Below are positions 16,756-24,579 of a stretch of 52,292 bases of DNA, in pieces. The DNA is taken from contig NZ_SMKT01000051.1 in NCBI RefSeq assembly GCF_004348735.1, forward strand, positions 1-52,292, in the 5' to 3' direction. The position numbers were made by a program, and so were the translations under genes. Positions within the stretch are counted from its first letter, which is position 1, and every line of letters starts with the position of its first letter. This DNA comes from Actinomadura sp. KC06 (GTDB lineage: Bacteria; Actinomycetota; Actinomycetes; Streptosporangiales; Streptosporangiaceae). Below the pieces are notes generated by a model. That model worked only from the letters and a program-made list of their open reading frames with translations. It was not told where the DNA came from and searched no databases.

Positions 16756-17328
16756 GTGCTTCACGGCATCGACGTCTCATCCCACAACCCCTCCTTCGAG
16801 TCCGAGGGACTGGACTTCGTGATCGTCAAGGCGACCGAGGGGCGCACCTACACCAACCCCCGCCGGGCCAAGCAGGCCGCGCAGGCCCGCAGGGACGGCT
16901 GCGTAGTGGGGTTCTATCACTTCCTGCTCGGCCGCCGGGGCCTGAGCCTGGCCCGGATCACCGCGCAGGCCCGGTACTTCGTCGAGAACTGCGGCGCCGA
17001 GGACGGCGACATCCTGGCCCTGGACTGGGAGACCGACCCGAAGGGACGGCGTGCCACCAGCGCCCAGAAGGACAAGTTCCTGCGCGAGGTGAAGAAGCTG
17101 CGCCCGGACCACAAGCTGATCCTGTACGTCAACCGCGACCTGTGGACGAGGAAGAGCACCGGCGACTACAAGGCCGACGGGCTATGGATCGCCGACTACC
17201 GCGAGGCCGGCGACCCGCTCATCAAGGACAAGTGGCTCTTCCACCAGTACACGTCCAAGCCGCTCGACAAGAACGTCGCCGACTTCAAGTCCCGCGACGC
17301 CCTCAAGGAATGGGCCTCGACCACCTGA
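16756..17328 (+). CDS. Glycoside hydrolase family 25 (lysozyme-like) protein
   Basis: The 190-residue protein starts at GTG 16756 after GAAAGGGGG. It opens with HGIDVSSHNPSF, holds IVKATEGRTY and GFYHFLL, and has LALDWETD near residue 97, the region of the GH25 catalytic acid pair, then YVNRDLW, GLWIADYR and HQYTS. GH25 enzymes cut peptidoglycan between MurNAc and GlcNAc. No signal peptide is visible, so secretion would need another route, or the enzyme may be phage-derived or intracellular. It is short, with only the catalytic barrel. It is separated from the catabolic operon by 120 bases and does not look functionally linked to it. Confidence 0.8.
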   Translation: MLHGIDVSSHNPSFESEGLDFVIVKATEGRTYTNPRRAKQAAQARRDGCVVGFYHFLLGRRGLSLARITAQARYFVENCGAEDGDILALDWETDPKGRRATSAQKDKFLREVKKLRPDHKLILYVNRDLWTRKSTGDYKADGLWIADYREAGDPLIKDKWLFHQYTSKPLDKNVADFKSRDALKEWASTT

Positions 17329-17348
17329 CGGCCGCCCGGACATAGGTG

Positions 17349-17375
17349 GAAGCCGCAGGTCGACCCCGCGGCTTC
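17349..17375. terminator. Hairpin terminator between convergent genes
   Basis: GAAGCCGC (17349-17356) and GCGGCTTC (17368-17375) form a perfect 8-bp stem with an 11-base loop. It lies just past the GH25 stop and just before the end of the convergent minus-strand gene, so it can serve both directions. No clear U-run follows, as is common in actinomycetes. Confidence 0.6.
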
Positions 17376-17387
17376 TCCCGGACGGAC

Positions 17388-18572
17388 CTACAGGTAGACG
17401 GTGTTGGGCTCCAGGCCGAGCGCGACCCGGCCGTAGAGTTCGAGGTTGGTGTTGGGGTGCAGGATCGCGTGCAGGTTGATCGCCTGGATGTCGCGCCGGA
17501 TCCGCTGGATCGGGGCGGAGTCGTAGATCGAGGACGCGCCGCTCGCGGTGCTGAAGATCTCGACGGCCCGCATCGCGAGCTCGCACGCCGAAGAGGCGTC
17601 CAGCCGGATCAGTGCGCGCTCCTGTACCGTCCACGACTCGCCGGCGGCGCTCTTGGCGTCCAGGGCCGCGGCGGCGCGCTCGGCGTGGAAGGCGGCCTCG
17701 TCCATCCTCATCTGCGCCTCGGCGAGCTGCAGGTGGGTGATCGGCGCCTCGAGCTGGCGCTCGTAGGTGGTGTAGGTGATCTTTCGTTCGGGCGCCCGGC
17801 GCAGGAACTCCTCCTTCGCCGCGGCGGCCAGCCCGAGCGCCGTCCCGGTCACGCTCATGCAGGCGGTCGGCAGCAGCGGGGTGCGGAAGATCGGGTTTCC
17901 GGCGTTGGCCTCGCTGGCGTACTGCTCGCTGAGCAGCGCGGGGAGCGGCAGCACCCGCTCCATGGGGATGAACAGGTCCGTGGCGACGGTGGTGACGCTG
18001 CCGGTCGCGCGCAACCCGCTGGTGTGCCAGTCGTCGATGATGGACATGTCCGACATCGGAGCGATCGCCATGACGGGCCACTGCTGGTCGCCGCCGGGCG
18101 CCGGGGCCATCGCGATGAGGACGTTCCAGTGGCTGTGGAGGGCGCCGGTGTTGAACGCCCACCGGCCGTTGAACAGGAAACCGCCGTCCTGCGGGACGGC
18201 GGTTCCGGTCGGGCTCAGCAGGCCGCAGATCCGAGTGCCCGGAACGTCGAAGACCTCGTCCTGGACCGCGTCGGGAAAGAGCGAGGCGAGCCAGCTGCAG
18301 ATCGACCAGACCGCCGTCGTCCACGCCACGGAGGCGTCTCCGCGGCCCAGCTCGGCGATCGTCGCGACCAGGGTCCGCATGTCGACCTCGTGCCCGCCGT
18401 GCCGCGCGGGGACCCGCAGCTTGAGCATCCCGGCCTTGTCCAGAAGGTCGATCAGGTCGTCGTCCAGTCGCCGCTGCCGCTCGGCCTCGGCCGCCCTGGC
18501 GCGCAGCTCCGGCACCAGACCCGACGCGCTGCGGACCGCCTCCGAGGCGGACAGAGCTTGTGCGGTTTCCAT
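17388..18572 (-). CDS. Acyl-CoA dehydrogenase-fold flavoprotein (group D monooxygenase/oxidase-like)
   Basis: The 394-residue protein begins at ATG 18572 after GAGGAG. It has the acyl-CoA dehydrogenase fold: an N-terminal helical part (LLDKAGMLKLRVPARHGGHEVD, GDASVAWTTAVWSI), a beta domain (GTRICGLLSPTG, FNGRWAFNTGALHSHW, DWHTSGLRATGS) and C-terminal helices. Closest resemblance by motif is to HsaA/ActVA-ORF5-like enzymes that use reduced flavin and oxygen to hydroxylate aromatics or to oxidise amines or sulfur. A partner flavin reductase is not in the window. It is the last gene of the minus-strand cassette, 129 bases after the condensation gene. It may add a second hydroxyl or N-oxygenate the beta-amino group; this is inference. 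Confidence 0.8.
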   Translation of the reverse strand: METAQALSASEAVRSASGLVPELRARAAEAERQRRLDDDLIDLLDKAGMLKLRVPARHGGHEVDMRTLVATIAELGRGDASVAWTTAVWSICSWLASLFPDAVQDEVFDVPGTRICGLLSPTGTAVPQDGGFLFNGRWAFNTGALHSHWNVLIAMAPAPGGDQQWPVMAIAPMSDMSIIDDWHTSGLRATGSVTTVATDLFIPMERVLPLPALLSEQYASEANAGNPIFRTPLLPTACMSVTGTALGLAAAAKEEFLRRAPERKITYTTYERQLEAPITHLQLAEAQMRMDEAAFHAERAAAALDAKSAAGESWTVQERALIRLDASSACELAMRAVEIFSTASGASSIYDSAPIQRIRRDIQAINLHAILHPNTNLELYGRVALGLEPNTVYL

Positions 18573-18701
18573 GAATTCTCCTCGTGGGTTGCGTCCTGAC
18601 CGTCGTGGTAAGTGCTCGGCTCGCTTCCATTCCGAGCCTCTCACCCGCGGCGAAGTGGTGCTTCTTCGTGAGTGCGGACGGGAAAGGAAACGGCGCGCCC
18701 G

Positions 18702-20033
18702 TCAGGTGAGACAGCGCCGCAGCGTTTCCAGATATCGCTCCAGCATGGCGACCATCGGCGCCTCGTCGTGCAAATTGCTGCTGTAGCCGAGGCTGCCGGT
18801 CAGCTCCCCGTTCGGGCCGAGTTGGAGCGACCACAGAGAGCCGTCCGGGATATCGGAACCGACGGGCAGCGAGAGCAGATGCCGGCTGATCGAGGTGTAA
18901 CTGAGATCGCCGACGGTGTCCGATCTCATGCTGAACGGCGACTGGACGACCTGGAACACCGACGCGGCCAAACCGTCGACCGCGGCGGGCCGCATCAGGC
19001 CGGGCGCCTCCTCCAGCAACTGCATCAGCGGCAGCTCGTGCCGGTACGCCTCCAGGCAGGTCGTCCGGCACTTGCGCACGACGTCGGAGAAGTCGGCGCA
19101 GTCGGCGATGTCGGTGCGCAGCGGCAGGAAGTTGAAGAACGCGCCGACCGTGTCCTGGATCCGGCTTCCCGAGCGACCGGACGTGAAGGTCGGCACCACC
19201 AGATCGGTCTTGCCGGTCAGGTCGCGGATCATCACCTTGAACGCCGCCAGGAACACCATGAACGCTGAGCCGCGGAGCTTGGACGCCTGCGCGAGGGCGG
19301 TGGAGGCCAGCTCGCCGGGCACCGAGAACCGGTACCAGGAGGTGCGGAAATCCGGCGCGGTCGACCGCATCCGGTCGGTCGGGAGTGCGATGATCTCGCC
19401 TCCGTCGAGCTTGCGCCGCCAGTACTCGCGCGCCGCCCTCGTCCTGGCGCCGCCGCCGGTCTCCGCGCGCTGGATCGCGGCGTACTCGCGATACTGCAGC
19501 GGAGGCGCGAGGTCGGGCACCGAATACCCCGACCGGGCCGCGTACCGGTTGGCCAGGTCGCGCACCATCAGCATCACCGACCACGAGTCGACGGCTGTGT
19601 GGTGCACCATGAGCGCGAGCACGGCGTCATCGTCGTCGAACCTGCCGAGGAACGCGCGTACCAGCGGCAGCGACCGGACGTCGAACTCGCCGCCCTCGAT
19701 CTCGTTGAGGAATCGCTCCGCCTCCAGCTCGCGCAGGTCCGGCGGCGTCCGCGGCAGCGTCCTCGTCTCCAGCCGCACCGGGACGGGCTCGGAGATCCGC
19801 AGGTACGGGTCGCCCTCGTCGCGCACTATGACCGTCCGCAGGGCCTCGTGCCGGTGGACGACGTCGTCCAGCGCCGCCTGCAGCGTCGCGTCGTCGATCC
19901 GGCCACGGACCCGCCAGCCGCCGACGTGGTGGTATCGAGGGCCGAACGGGCCCGCATCGTCCCCCTTGTCGAAAATGCAGAGGAATTCCTGCTGCAACGA
20001 CACCGGATAACGTCGTTCCGCGACCGTGGTCAT
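18702..20033 (-). CDS. Free-standing NRPS condensation enzyme (SgcC5-type)
   Basis: The 443-residue protein is a single condensation domain: an N-terminal LQQEFL region, the catalytic HHTAVDSW (H144, H145, D149, S150) and later DFRTSWYRF, then a GAFFNFLPLRT segment typical of C domains. In C-1027 biosynthesis the stand-alone SgcC5 joins a carrier-bound beta-tyrosine to the enediyne core by an ester. Here the other beta-tyrosine genes are in the same operon, so this enzyme should release the finished beta-amino acyl group onto an alcohol or amine acceptor. The second His is intact, unlike in the NRPS of this locus. The acceptor is not evident, as no enediyne synthase is in the window. AGAGAGG precedes the ATG. 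Confidence 0.9.
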   Translation of the reverse strand: MTTVAERRYPVSLQQEFLCIFDKGDDAGPFGPRYHHVGGWRVRGRIDDATLQAALDDVVHRHEALRTVIVRDEGDPYLRISEPVPVRLETRTLPRTPPDLRELEAERFLNEIEGGEFDVRSLPLVRAFLGRFDDDDAVLALMVHHTAVDSWSVMLMVRDLANRYAARSGYSVPDLAPPLQYREYAAIQRAETGGGARTRAAREYWRRKLDGGEIIALPTDRMRSTAPDFRTSWYRFSVPGELASTALAQASKLRGSAFMVFLAAFKVMIRDLTGKTDLVVPTFTSGRSGSRIQDTVGAFFNFLPLRTDIADCADFSDVVRKCRTTCLEAYRHELPLMQLLEEAPGLMRPAAVDGLAASVFQVVQSPFSMRSDTVGDLSYTSISRHLLSLPVGSDIPDGSLWSLQLGPNGELTGSLGYSSNLHDEAPMVAMLERYLETLRRCLT

Positions 20034-20061
20034 GGCGAATACCTCTCTTCTGCTCGATGTT

Positions 20062-21399
20062 CTACAATGCTGCTCTCATTGCTTTTGTTGAAACGGGATC
20101 CTCATCCGGCAGCCTCTTCATCGCTATTCGCAGGATCGGCGGCGCCATCAGTGAAGTGAACAACGCGACCAGGATGATGATCGTGTACATCTCCGTGTTC
20201 AGTACGCCCAGCCGCAGCCCGACCATCGCGACCATCACCTCGACCACCCCGCGCGCGTTCATGCCCGCGCCGAGTGCGAGCCCTTCCCATTTGCCGAGCC
20301 TGGAGATGCGGGCGCCGAGGAACGCGCCGAGGAACTTGCCGATGACCGCGACGGCCAGAATGATGACCGCCGTTCCCAGGAGCGCCCAGTCGGCCAGCAG
20401 GGTCAGATCCATGCGCAGTCCCGCGACCGCGAAGAACACCGGCGCGAACACCGACAGCACGATCGCGCGCAGGGCGGCGAGGCCGGGAAGGGACGAATCA
20501 GCGAACCGGCCGACGAACATCCCGCACAGGAACGCGCCGAGCAGGGCCTCCAGGCCCAGCGCGTGGGTCCCCGCGGCGGACAGCAGGATCATGCTGACGA
20601 TCAGGGCCGCCCCCGCCGCCGGATGGGTGTGCCGGGCATCCCGCTCCCCGCGCCGTTCGGCGCCGCGGGCGCAGAGCTTCCAGATCACGACCACCAGTGC
20701 CGCCACGCCGAGGAGCGACGCCAGTGACCTGGTCACACCGCCGCCGCTCAACCTCCCGGTCGCCATGGACGAGACCAGCGAGAGCATGAACCAGCCGAAG
20801 ACGTCGTCGATGACGCCCGCGGTCAGGGCCAGCTGCCCCACCTTGCGCTCCAGGAGGTTCATGTCCAGGAGGATCTTCGCGATGACCGGCACGGCGCTCA
20901 CGCACATCGCCACGCCGAGGAAGAGGGGGAACGTGGCCGCGCCGGACGCGCCGGACGCGCCGGACGCGCCGGACGCGCCGGTCAGCGCGGTCGGCAGCAG
21001 GACGCCGGTCAGGACGCCGAGCCCGAGCGGGATCACCAGGCCCAGCCCGCTGACCCAGGCCGCGGTCGACACCCTGGACCGTGCGTGCCGGAGGTCCAAC
21101 CCGGCCCCGGTCACGCCGACGAGCAGCAGCACACCCACCTGCCCGATGGCGTCGAGCATCGCGAACTGCTGCGCGTCGCGTGGGAACAGCCAGGCCGAGG
21201 CGTCCGGCAGGAGGTGGTGGAGCACCGACGGCCCGAGCAGCACCCCGGCCAGCAGTTCCGCGATCAGCGCCGGCATGCGCAGCCGGCCGGCGAGCCGGCC
21301 CAGCAGGAGCGCGAGCAGCAGCAACACGCCGATCTGCACCAGGAAGACCTGCAGCGCGTGCGCCGACAGGAACTGCACCGGCGCGGAGTCATCGCCCAT
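20062..21399 (-). CDS. CPA2-type cation/proton antiporter (KefB-like)
   Basis: The 445-residue protein has about 12 hydrophobic segments and the Na+/H+ exchanger pattern: LIAELLAGVLLGPSVLHHLL in the second or third segment, AMCVSAVPVIAKILLDMNLL (the functional helix), TAGVIDDVFGWF with conserved Asp, and ALGAGMNARGVVEVMVAMVGL. No C-terminal RCK/TrkA-N domain is present. It lies in the cassette operon, 22 bases after the halogenase and 28 bases before the condensation gene, so it may drive product efflux or help cell homeostasis as a self-protection gene. A Gly-Ala-Ser repeat lies in a loop near residue 145. Confidence 0.88.
   Translation of the reverse strand: MGDDSAPVQFLSAHALQVFLVQIGVLLLLALLLGRLAGRLRMPALIAELLAGVLLGPSVLHHLLPDASAWLFPRDAQQFAMLDAIGQVGVLLLVGVTGAGLDLRHARSRVSTAAWVSGLGLVIPLGLGVLTGVLLPTALTGASGASGASGASGAATFPLFLGVAMCVSAVPVIAKILLDMNLLERKVGQLALTAGVIDDVFGWFMLSLVSSMATGRLSGGGVTRSLASLLGVAALVVVIWKLCARGAERRGERDARHTHPAAGAALIVSMILLSAAGTHALGLEALLGAFLCGMFVGRFADSSLPGLAALRAIVLSVFAPVFFAVAGLRMDLTLLADWALLGTAVIILAVAVIGKFLGAFLGARISRLGKWEGLALGAGMNARGVVEVMVAMVGLRLGVLNTEMYTIIILVALFTSLMAPPILRIAMKRLPDEDPVSTKAMRAAL
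20941..20983 (-). repeat. 9-bp tandem repeat inside the antiporter gene
   Basis: GCCGGACGC occurs four times in a row (20941-20976) with a partial fifth copy. In the antiporter frame it encodes a Gly-Ala-Ser run in a cytoplasmic or periplasmic loop. Copy number changes would keep the frame, so this is a likely length-variable site. Confidence 0.85.
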
Positions 21400-21421
21400 G
21401 GATTGCGCCCCCGGCCATCGA

Positions 21422-22912
21422 TCAGCTGCGGGTCGGCACGGCCCAGTGCATCCCGTCGTCCGACGAGACCAGGCCGCCCTCGAACATCGGCGTGTGCTCG
21501 TCGGCGTTCGAACCGAGCGCGGCCTGGACCTGGATGTTGGCTCCGCCCTTGAGGATCGGCTTCACCAGCGAGGACTGGAACAGGTCAGGCTCCTCTCCCG
21601 TCCCCGTCTCCCGCTTCTCGACGATGTCGGACAGTTCCTGGAACGCGTCCTGGCGCGATTCGACGTAGCCGGCCTCGAACAGCGCCGTGTCCGCTGACGC
21701 GCCCCCGCCGACCAGCTCGACGAACGACTCGAAGTGGTCGGCCGTGCTGTTGGTGACCTTCTTGGCCTTCCAGAAATAGGACTGCTCGTCCTGGTGCATG
21801 TCGTAGAACGCGACGAGGAAGTCATGGAACAGCGCGAACTCCTTGCGGTAGCGCCGTTCGAACTCGTCGAAGGAGGCCGTCTCGTCGACCGTGCCCGCCA
21901 GGACGGAGTTGATGGACCGGGCCGACAGCAGCCCGCTGTAGGTCGCGAGGTGGACGCCGGAGGAGAAGACCGGGTCGATGAAGCACGCCGCGTCTCCGAT
22001 CAGCACCAGCCCTGGCCGCCAGAACTTTTCGCGGCTGTAGGAGTAGTCCTTTCGGACCCGGATCTCGCCGTAGGTGCCGCTGGTGACCCGGTGCGCGTCG
22101 GCGAGGTACTCGGCGATCATCGGGCAGTCCTCGATGAAGCCGTTCAGGGCCGCCTCCTTGTCGCCCTGCACCCGGTCCAGCGCGTCCGGCAGCAGGACGG
22201 CGCCGACGCTCGTCAGGTCGTCGGTCAGCGGGATGTACCAGAACCAGCCGTGTTCGAACGCGACGCCGAGGATGTTGCCGCGGTTGGGCGCCGGCAGGCG
22301 CCGGCCGCCGCGGTAGTAGCCGAACAGCGCCAGGTTCCGGAAGAACTCCGAATAGACCCGCTTGCTGTGCACCCGGCTGTGGATGCGGCTCTTGTTGCCG
22401 GACGCGTCCACGACGATCCGGGCCCGCGCCTCGCGCTGTGCGCCGTCCGGGTCGGTGTAGGTGACGCCGCACACGCGTCCGGACTCGTCCTCGACGACGT
22501 CGAGCACCGAGCAGCGCTCGCGCACGTCGACGCCGTTGCGCCGGGCGTTGTCCAGCAGGATCTTGTCGAACTTCATGCGTTCGACCTGGAAGGCCGTCGC
22601 TCCGGCGCCGGAGAACTTCGACGAGATGGAGAAGGAGAAGGTCCACGGTTCCGGATTGCTGCCCCACAGCAGCGTCCCGCCCCGTTTCACCATGAAGTTC
22701 GCGTCCTCGAGTTCCTTGGTGACGCCCAGCATCCGGCAGATCCCATGGACCGTCGACGGCAGCAGCGACTCGCCGATCTGATAGCGGGGGAAGGTCTCCT
22801 TCTCCAGCAGGAGCACGCGATGGCCCTGCTTGGCCACCAGTGTGGACACGGTCGAGCCCCCTGGCCCGCCGCCGACCACGATCACGTCGTACACAGGGTT
22901 GTCACTACTCAA
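21422..22912 (-). CDS. Flavin-dependent halogenase acting on carrier-bound substrate (SgcC3-type)
   Basis: The 496-residue protein has the FAD-binding GGGPGGS (residues 14-20), PRYQIGESLLPS, the halogenase hallmark WxWxIP (as WFWYIP) and GDAACFIDPVFSSGVH. It is shaped like the phenol/pyrrole halogenases that work on carrier-tethered substrates (SgcC3, PltA), with a C-terminal extension beyond the FAD fold. In C-1027 the homologue chlorinates carrier-bound beta-tyrosine at C3. The start is TTG at 22912, supported by a GAGGAGG at good distance; no nearer ATG fits. A flavin reductase, which it needs for FADH2, is not encoded nearby. It is 50 bases after the aminomutase. Confidence 0.92.
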   Translation of the reverse strand: MSSDNPVYDVIVVGGGPGGSTVSTLVAKQGHRVLLLEKETFPRYQIGESLLPSTVHGICRMLGVTKELEDANFMVKRGGTLLWGSNPEPWTFSFSISSKFSGAGATAFQVERMKFDKILLDNARRNGVDVRERCSVLDVVEDESGRVCGVTYTDPDGAQREARARIVVDASGNKSRIHSRVHSKRVYSEFFRNLALFGYYRGGRRLPAPNRGNILGVAFEHGWFWYIPLTDDLTSVGAVLLPDALDRVQGDKEAALNGFIEDCPMIAEYLADAHRVTSGTYGEIRVRKDYSYSREKFWRPGLVLIGDAACFIDPVFSSGVHLATYSGLLSARSINSVLAGTVDETASFDEFERRYRKEFALFHDFLVAFYDMHQDEQSYFWKAKKVTNSTADHFESFVELVGGGASADTALFEAGYVESRQDAFQELSDIVEKRETGTGEEPDLFQSSLVKPILKGGANIQVQAALGSNADEHTPMFEGGLVSSDDGMHWAVPTRS

Positions 22913-22962
22913 TGTTCCGCCTCCTCGGCATCCGCCTGGACGTTCGGTCGGTTCGGTGCCCG

Positions 22963-24579
22963 CTAGCGCAGCGCGATCCCGGCGTCACGGGCGACCGACA
23001 GGAATCGCCCGTCGGACACCGCGGCCGCGATCCGCTCGATGTCGTCGGCCATGTACCGGTCCTCGGCCAGCGTCGGCACCAGGGCCCGGACCTGCTCGTA
23101 GGTCGCCCTCGCCGCCGGGCCGAGCAGGTCGCGCCGCCCCGACAGGTCGACGGCCTGCGCGGCGGCCAGGAATTCGAGGGCGAGGATCCGGTCGTTGTTG
23201 CGCAGGACCCGCCGGGCGTTCCTGGCGGAGATCAGCCCCATGCTGACCACGTCCTGGTTGTCGCCGTTGGACGGAACGCTCTGCGTGCTGGCCGGCCCGA
23301 TCGTGCGGTTCTCCGCGACCAGCGCCGTCGCCGGATACTGCGCCCCGGCGAACCCGCTGTTGAGGCCGGGTTCCCCGGCGACCAGGAACTCCGGCAGCCC
23401 TTCGCTGAGATGCCGGTTCAGCAGGCGGTTCGTCCGGCGCTCGGAGAAGACCCCGAGCTGGGTCAGGGCGATGGTGACGAAGTCCATCGCGAACGCGATC
23501 GGCTGACCGTGGAAGTTCGCGCCGTGGAAGACTTCCTTGCCCTCGAAGAACAGCGGGTTGTCGTTGGCCGAGTTGAGTTCGGTCTCCAGTTTCGCCTTCG
23601 CGTCGTACAGCGTCTCCCGGACGGCGCCGAGCACCTGGGGGATGGCGCGCAAGGTGTAGGCCTTCTGCATGTAGACCTCGTTCCGGCCCACCCCGTTGCC
23701 GGACTGCTTGTACTCCTCCACCTGGCGGCGCAGGGCCGAGTGCTCGAGGATCGCCGCGCTGCCGTCCAGCAGGGCGCGCATGTTCGCGGCGGACTCGATC
23801 TGCCCGCGATGCGGCCGGGCGATCTCGTGGCCTTCCGGCTGGAACGGGCTGTTGGACGCGCGCAGGCTCTCCAGCACCAGCGCGCACACGATCTCGGCCT
23901 GCCGTACCTGGTCCAGCGCCCGGCCGACGACCAGCGAGCCCAGCCCGGTCATCGCCGACGTGCCGTTGATCAGCGCGAGCCCCTCCTTGAACTTGAGGTC
24001 CATCGGAGTGATCTCGCGTTCGGTCAGCACCTCCGCGGTCGGTACCCGGTGACCGTCCCGCAGCACGTACCCCTCGCCGATGACGGTGACCGCGACGTGG
24101 GCGAGCGGGGCCAGGTCTCCGCTGGCCCCGAGCGAGCCCACTTCCGGGATCGCCGGGACGATCCGCTCGTTCAGGTACAGCACGAGCTGATTGATCAGTT
24201 CGGGCCGCACGGCCGAGTACCCCTTGGCGAGTGCGTTCAGGCGGGCCGCGACGATCGCGCGGGCCTCGGCCTCCTCGAACATCGGCCCGACGCCGGCGGA
24301 ATGGCTGCGGACCAGGTTGGTCTGCAGTTCGGTCTCCTTCGCCGTGTCGACCATCCGGTAGATCATCTCGCCGTATCCGGTCGTGACGCCGTAGACCGGG
24401 ATGCCGGAGCGGACGAGTTTCTCGAACATCTCCCGGCTCTGTGCCGCCCGTTCCAGGCACGCCGGTTCCACGGTGCACAGGGCACCCCGTTCGGCGATGT
24501 TCCGGATATGGTCGATGTCGATCGACTCGCCGTCCAAGGCGATGGACACGCCCTTCTCGGTGATTGTCACTTCACTCAC
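22963..24579 (-). CDS. MIO-dependent tyrosine 2,3-aminomutase (SgcC4-type)
   Basis: The 538-residue protein is in the ammonia-lyase/aminomutase family. The Ala152-Ser153-Gly154 triad (GSLGASGDLAPLAH) forms the MIO electrophile. Tyr63 (VYGVTTGYGEM) and His93 (LVRSHSAGVG) fall at the positions of the catalytic Tyr and the tyrosine-selecting His of SgcC4 from C-1027, and length is almost the same. Other blocks: NGTSAMTG, QKAYTLRAIPQV and NSANDNPLF. It should turn L-tyrosine into beta-tyrosine, feeding the adenylation domain upstream. A lyase-only activity (4-coumarate) cannot be excluded from sequence, nor can the R or S product be told. The GTG start overlaps the NRPS stop (24576-24579), so translation is coupled. 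Confidence 0.92.
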   Translation of the reverse strand: MSEVTITEKGVSIALDGESIDIDHIRNIAERGALCTVEPACLERAAQSREMFEKLVRSGIPVYGVTTGYGEMIYRMVDTAKETELQTNLVRSHSAGVGPMFEEAEARAIVAARLNALAKGYSAVRPELINQLVLYLNERIVPAIPEVGSLGASGDLAPLAHVAVTVIGEGYVLRDGHRVPTAEVLTEREITPMDLKFKEGLALINGTSAMTGLGSLVVGRALDQVRQAEIVCALVLESLRASNSPFQPEGHEIARPHRGQIESAANMRALLDGSAAILEHSALRRQVEEYKQSGNGVGRNEVYMQKAYTLRAIPQVLGAVRETLYDAKAKLETELNSANDNPLFFEGKEVFHGANFHGQPIAFAMDFVTIALTQLGVFSERRTNRLLNRHLSEGLPEFLVAGEPGLNSGFAGAQYPATALVAENRTIGPASTQSVPSNGDNQDVVSMGLISARNARRVLRNNDRILALEFLAAAQAVDLSGRRDLLGPAARATYEQVRALVPTLAEDRYMADDIERIAAAVSDGRFLSVARDAGIALR

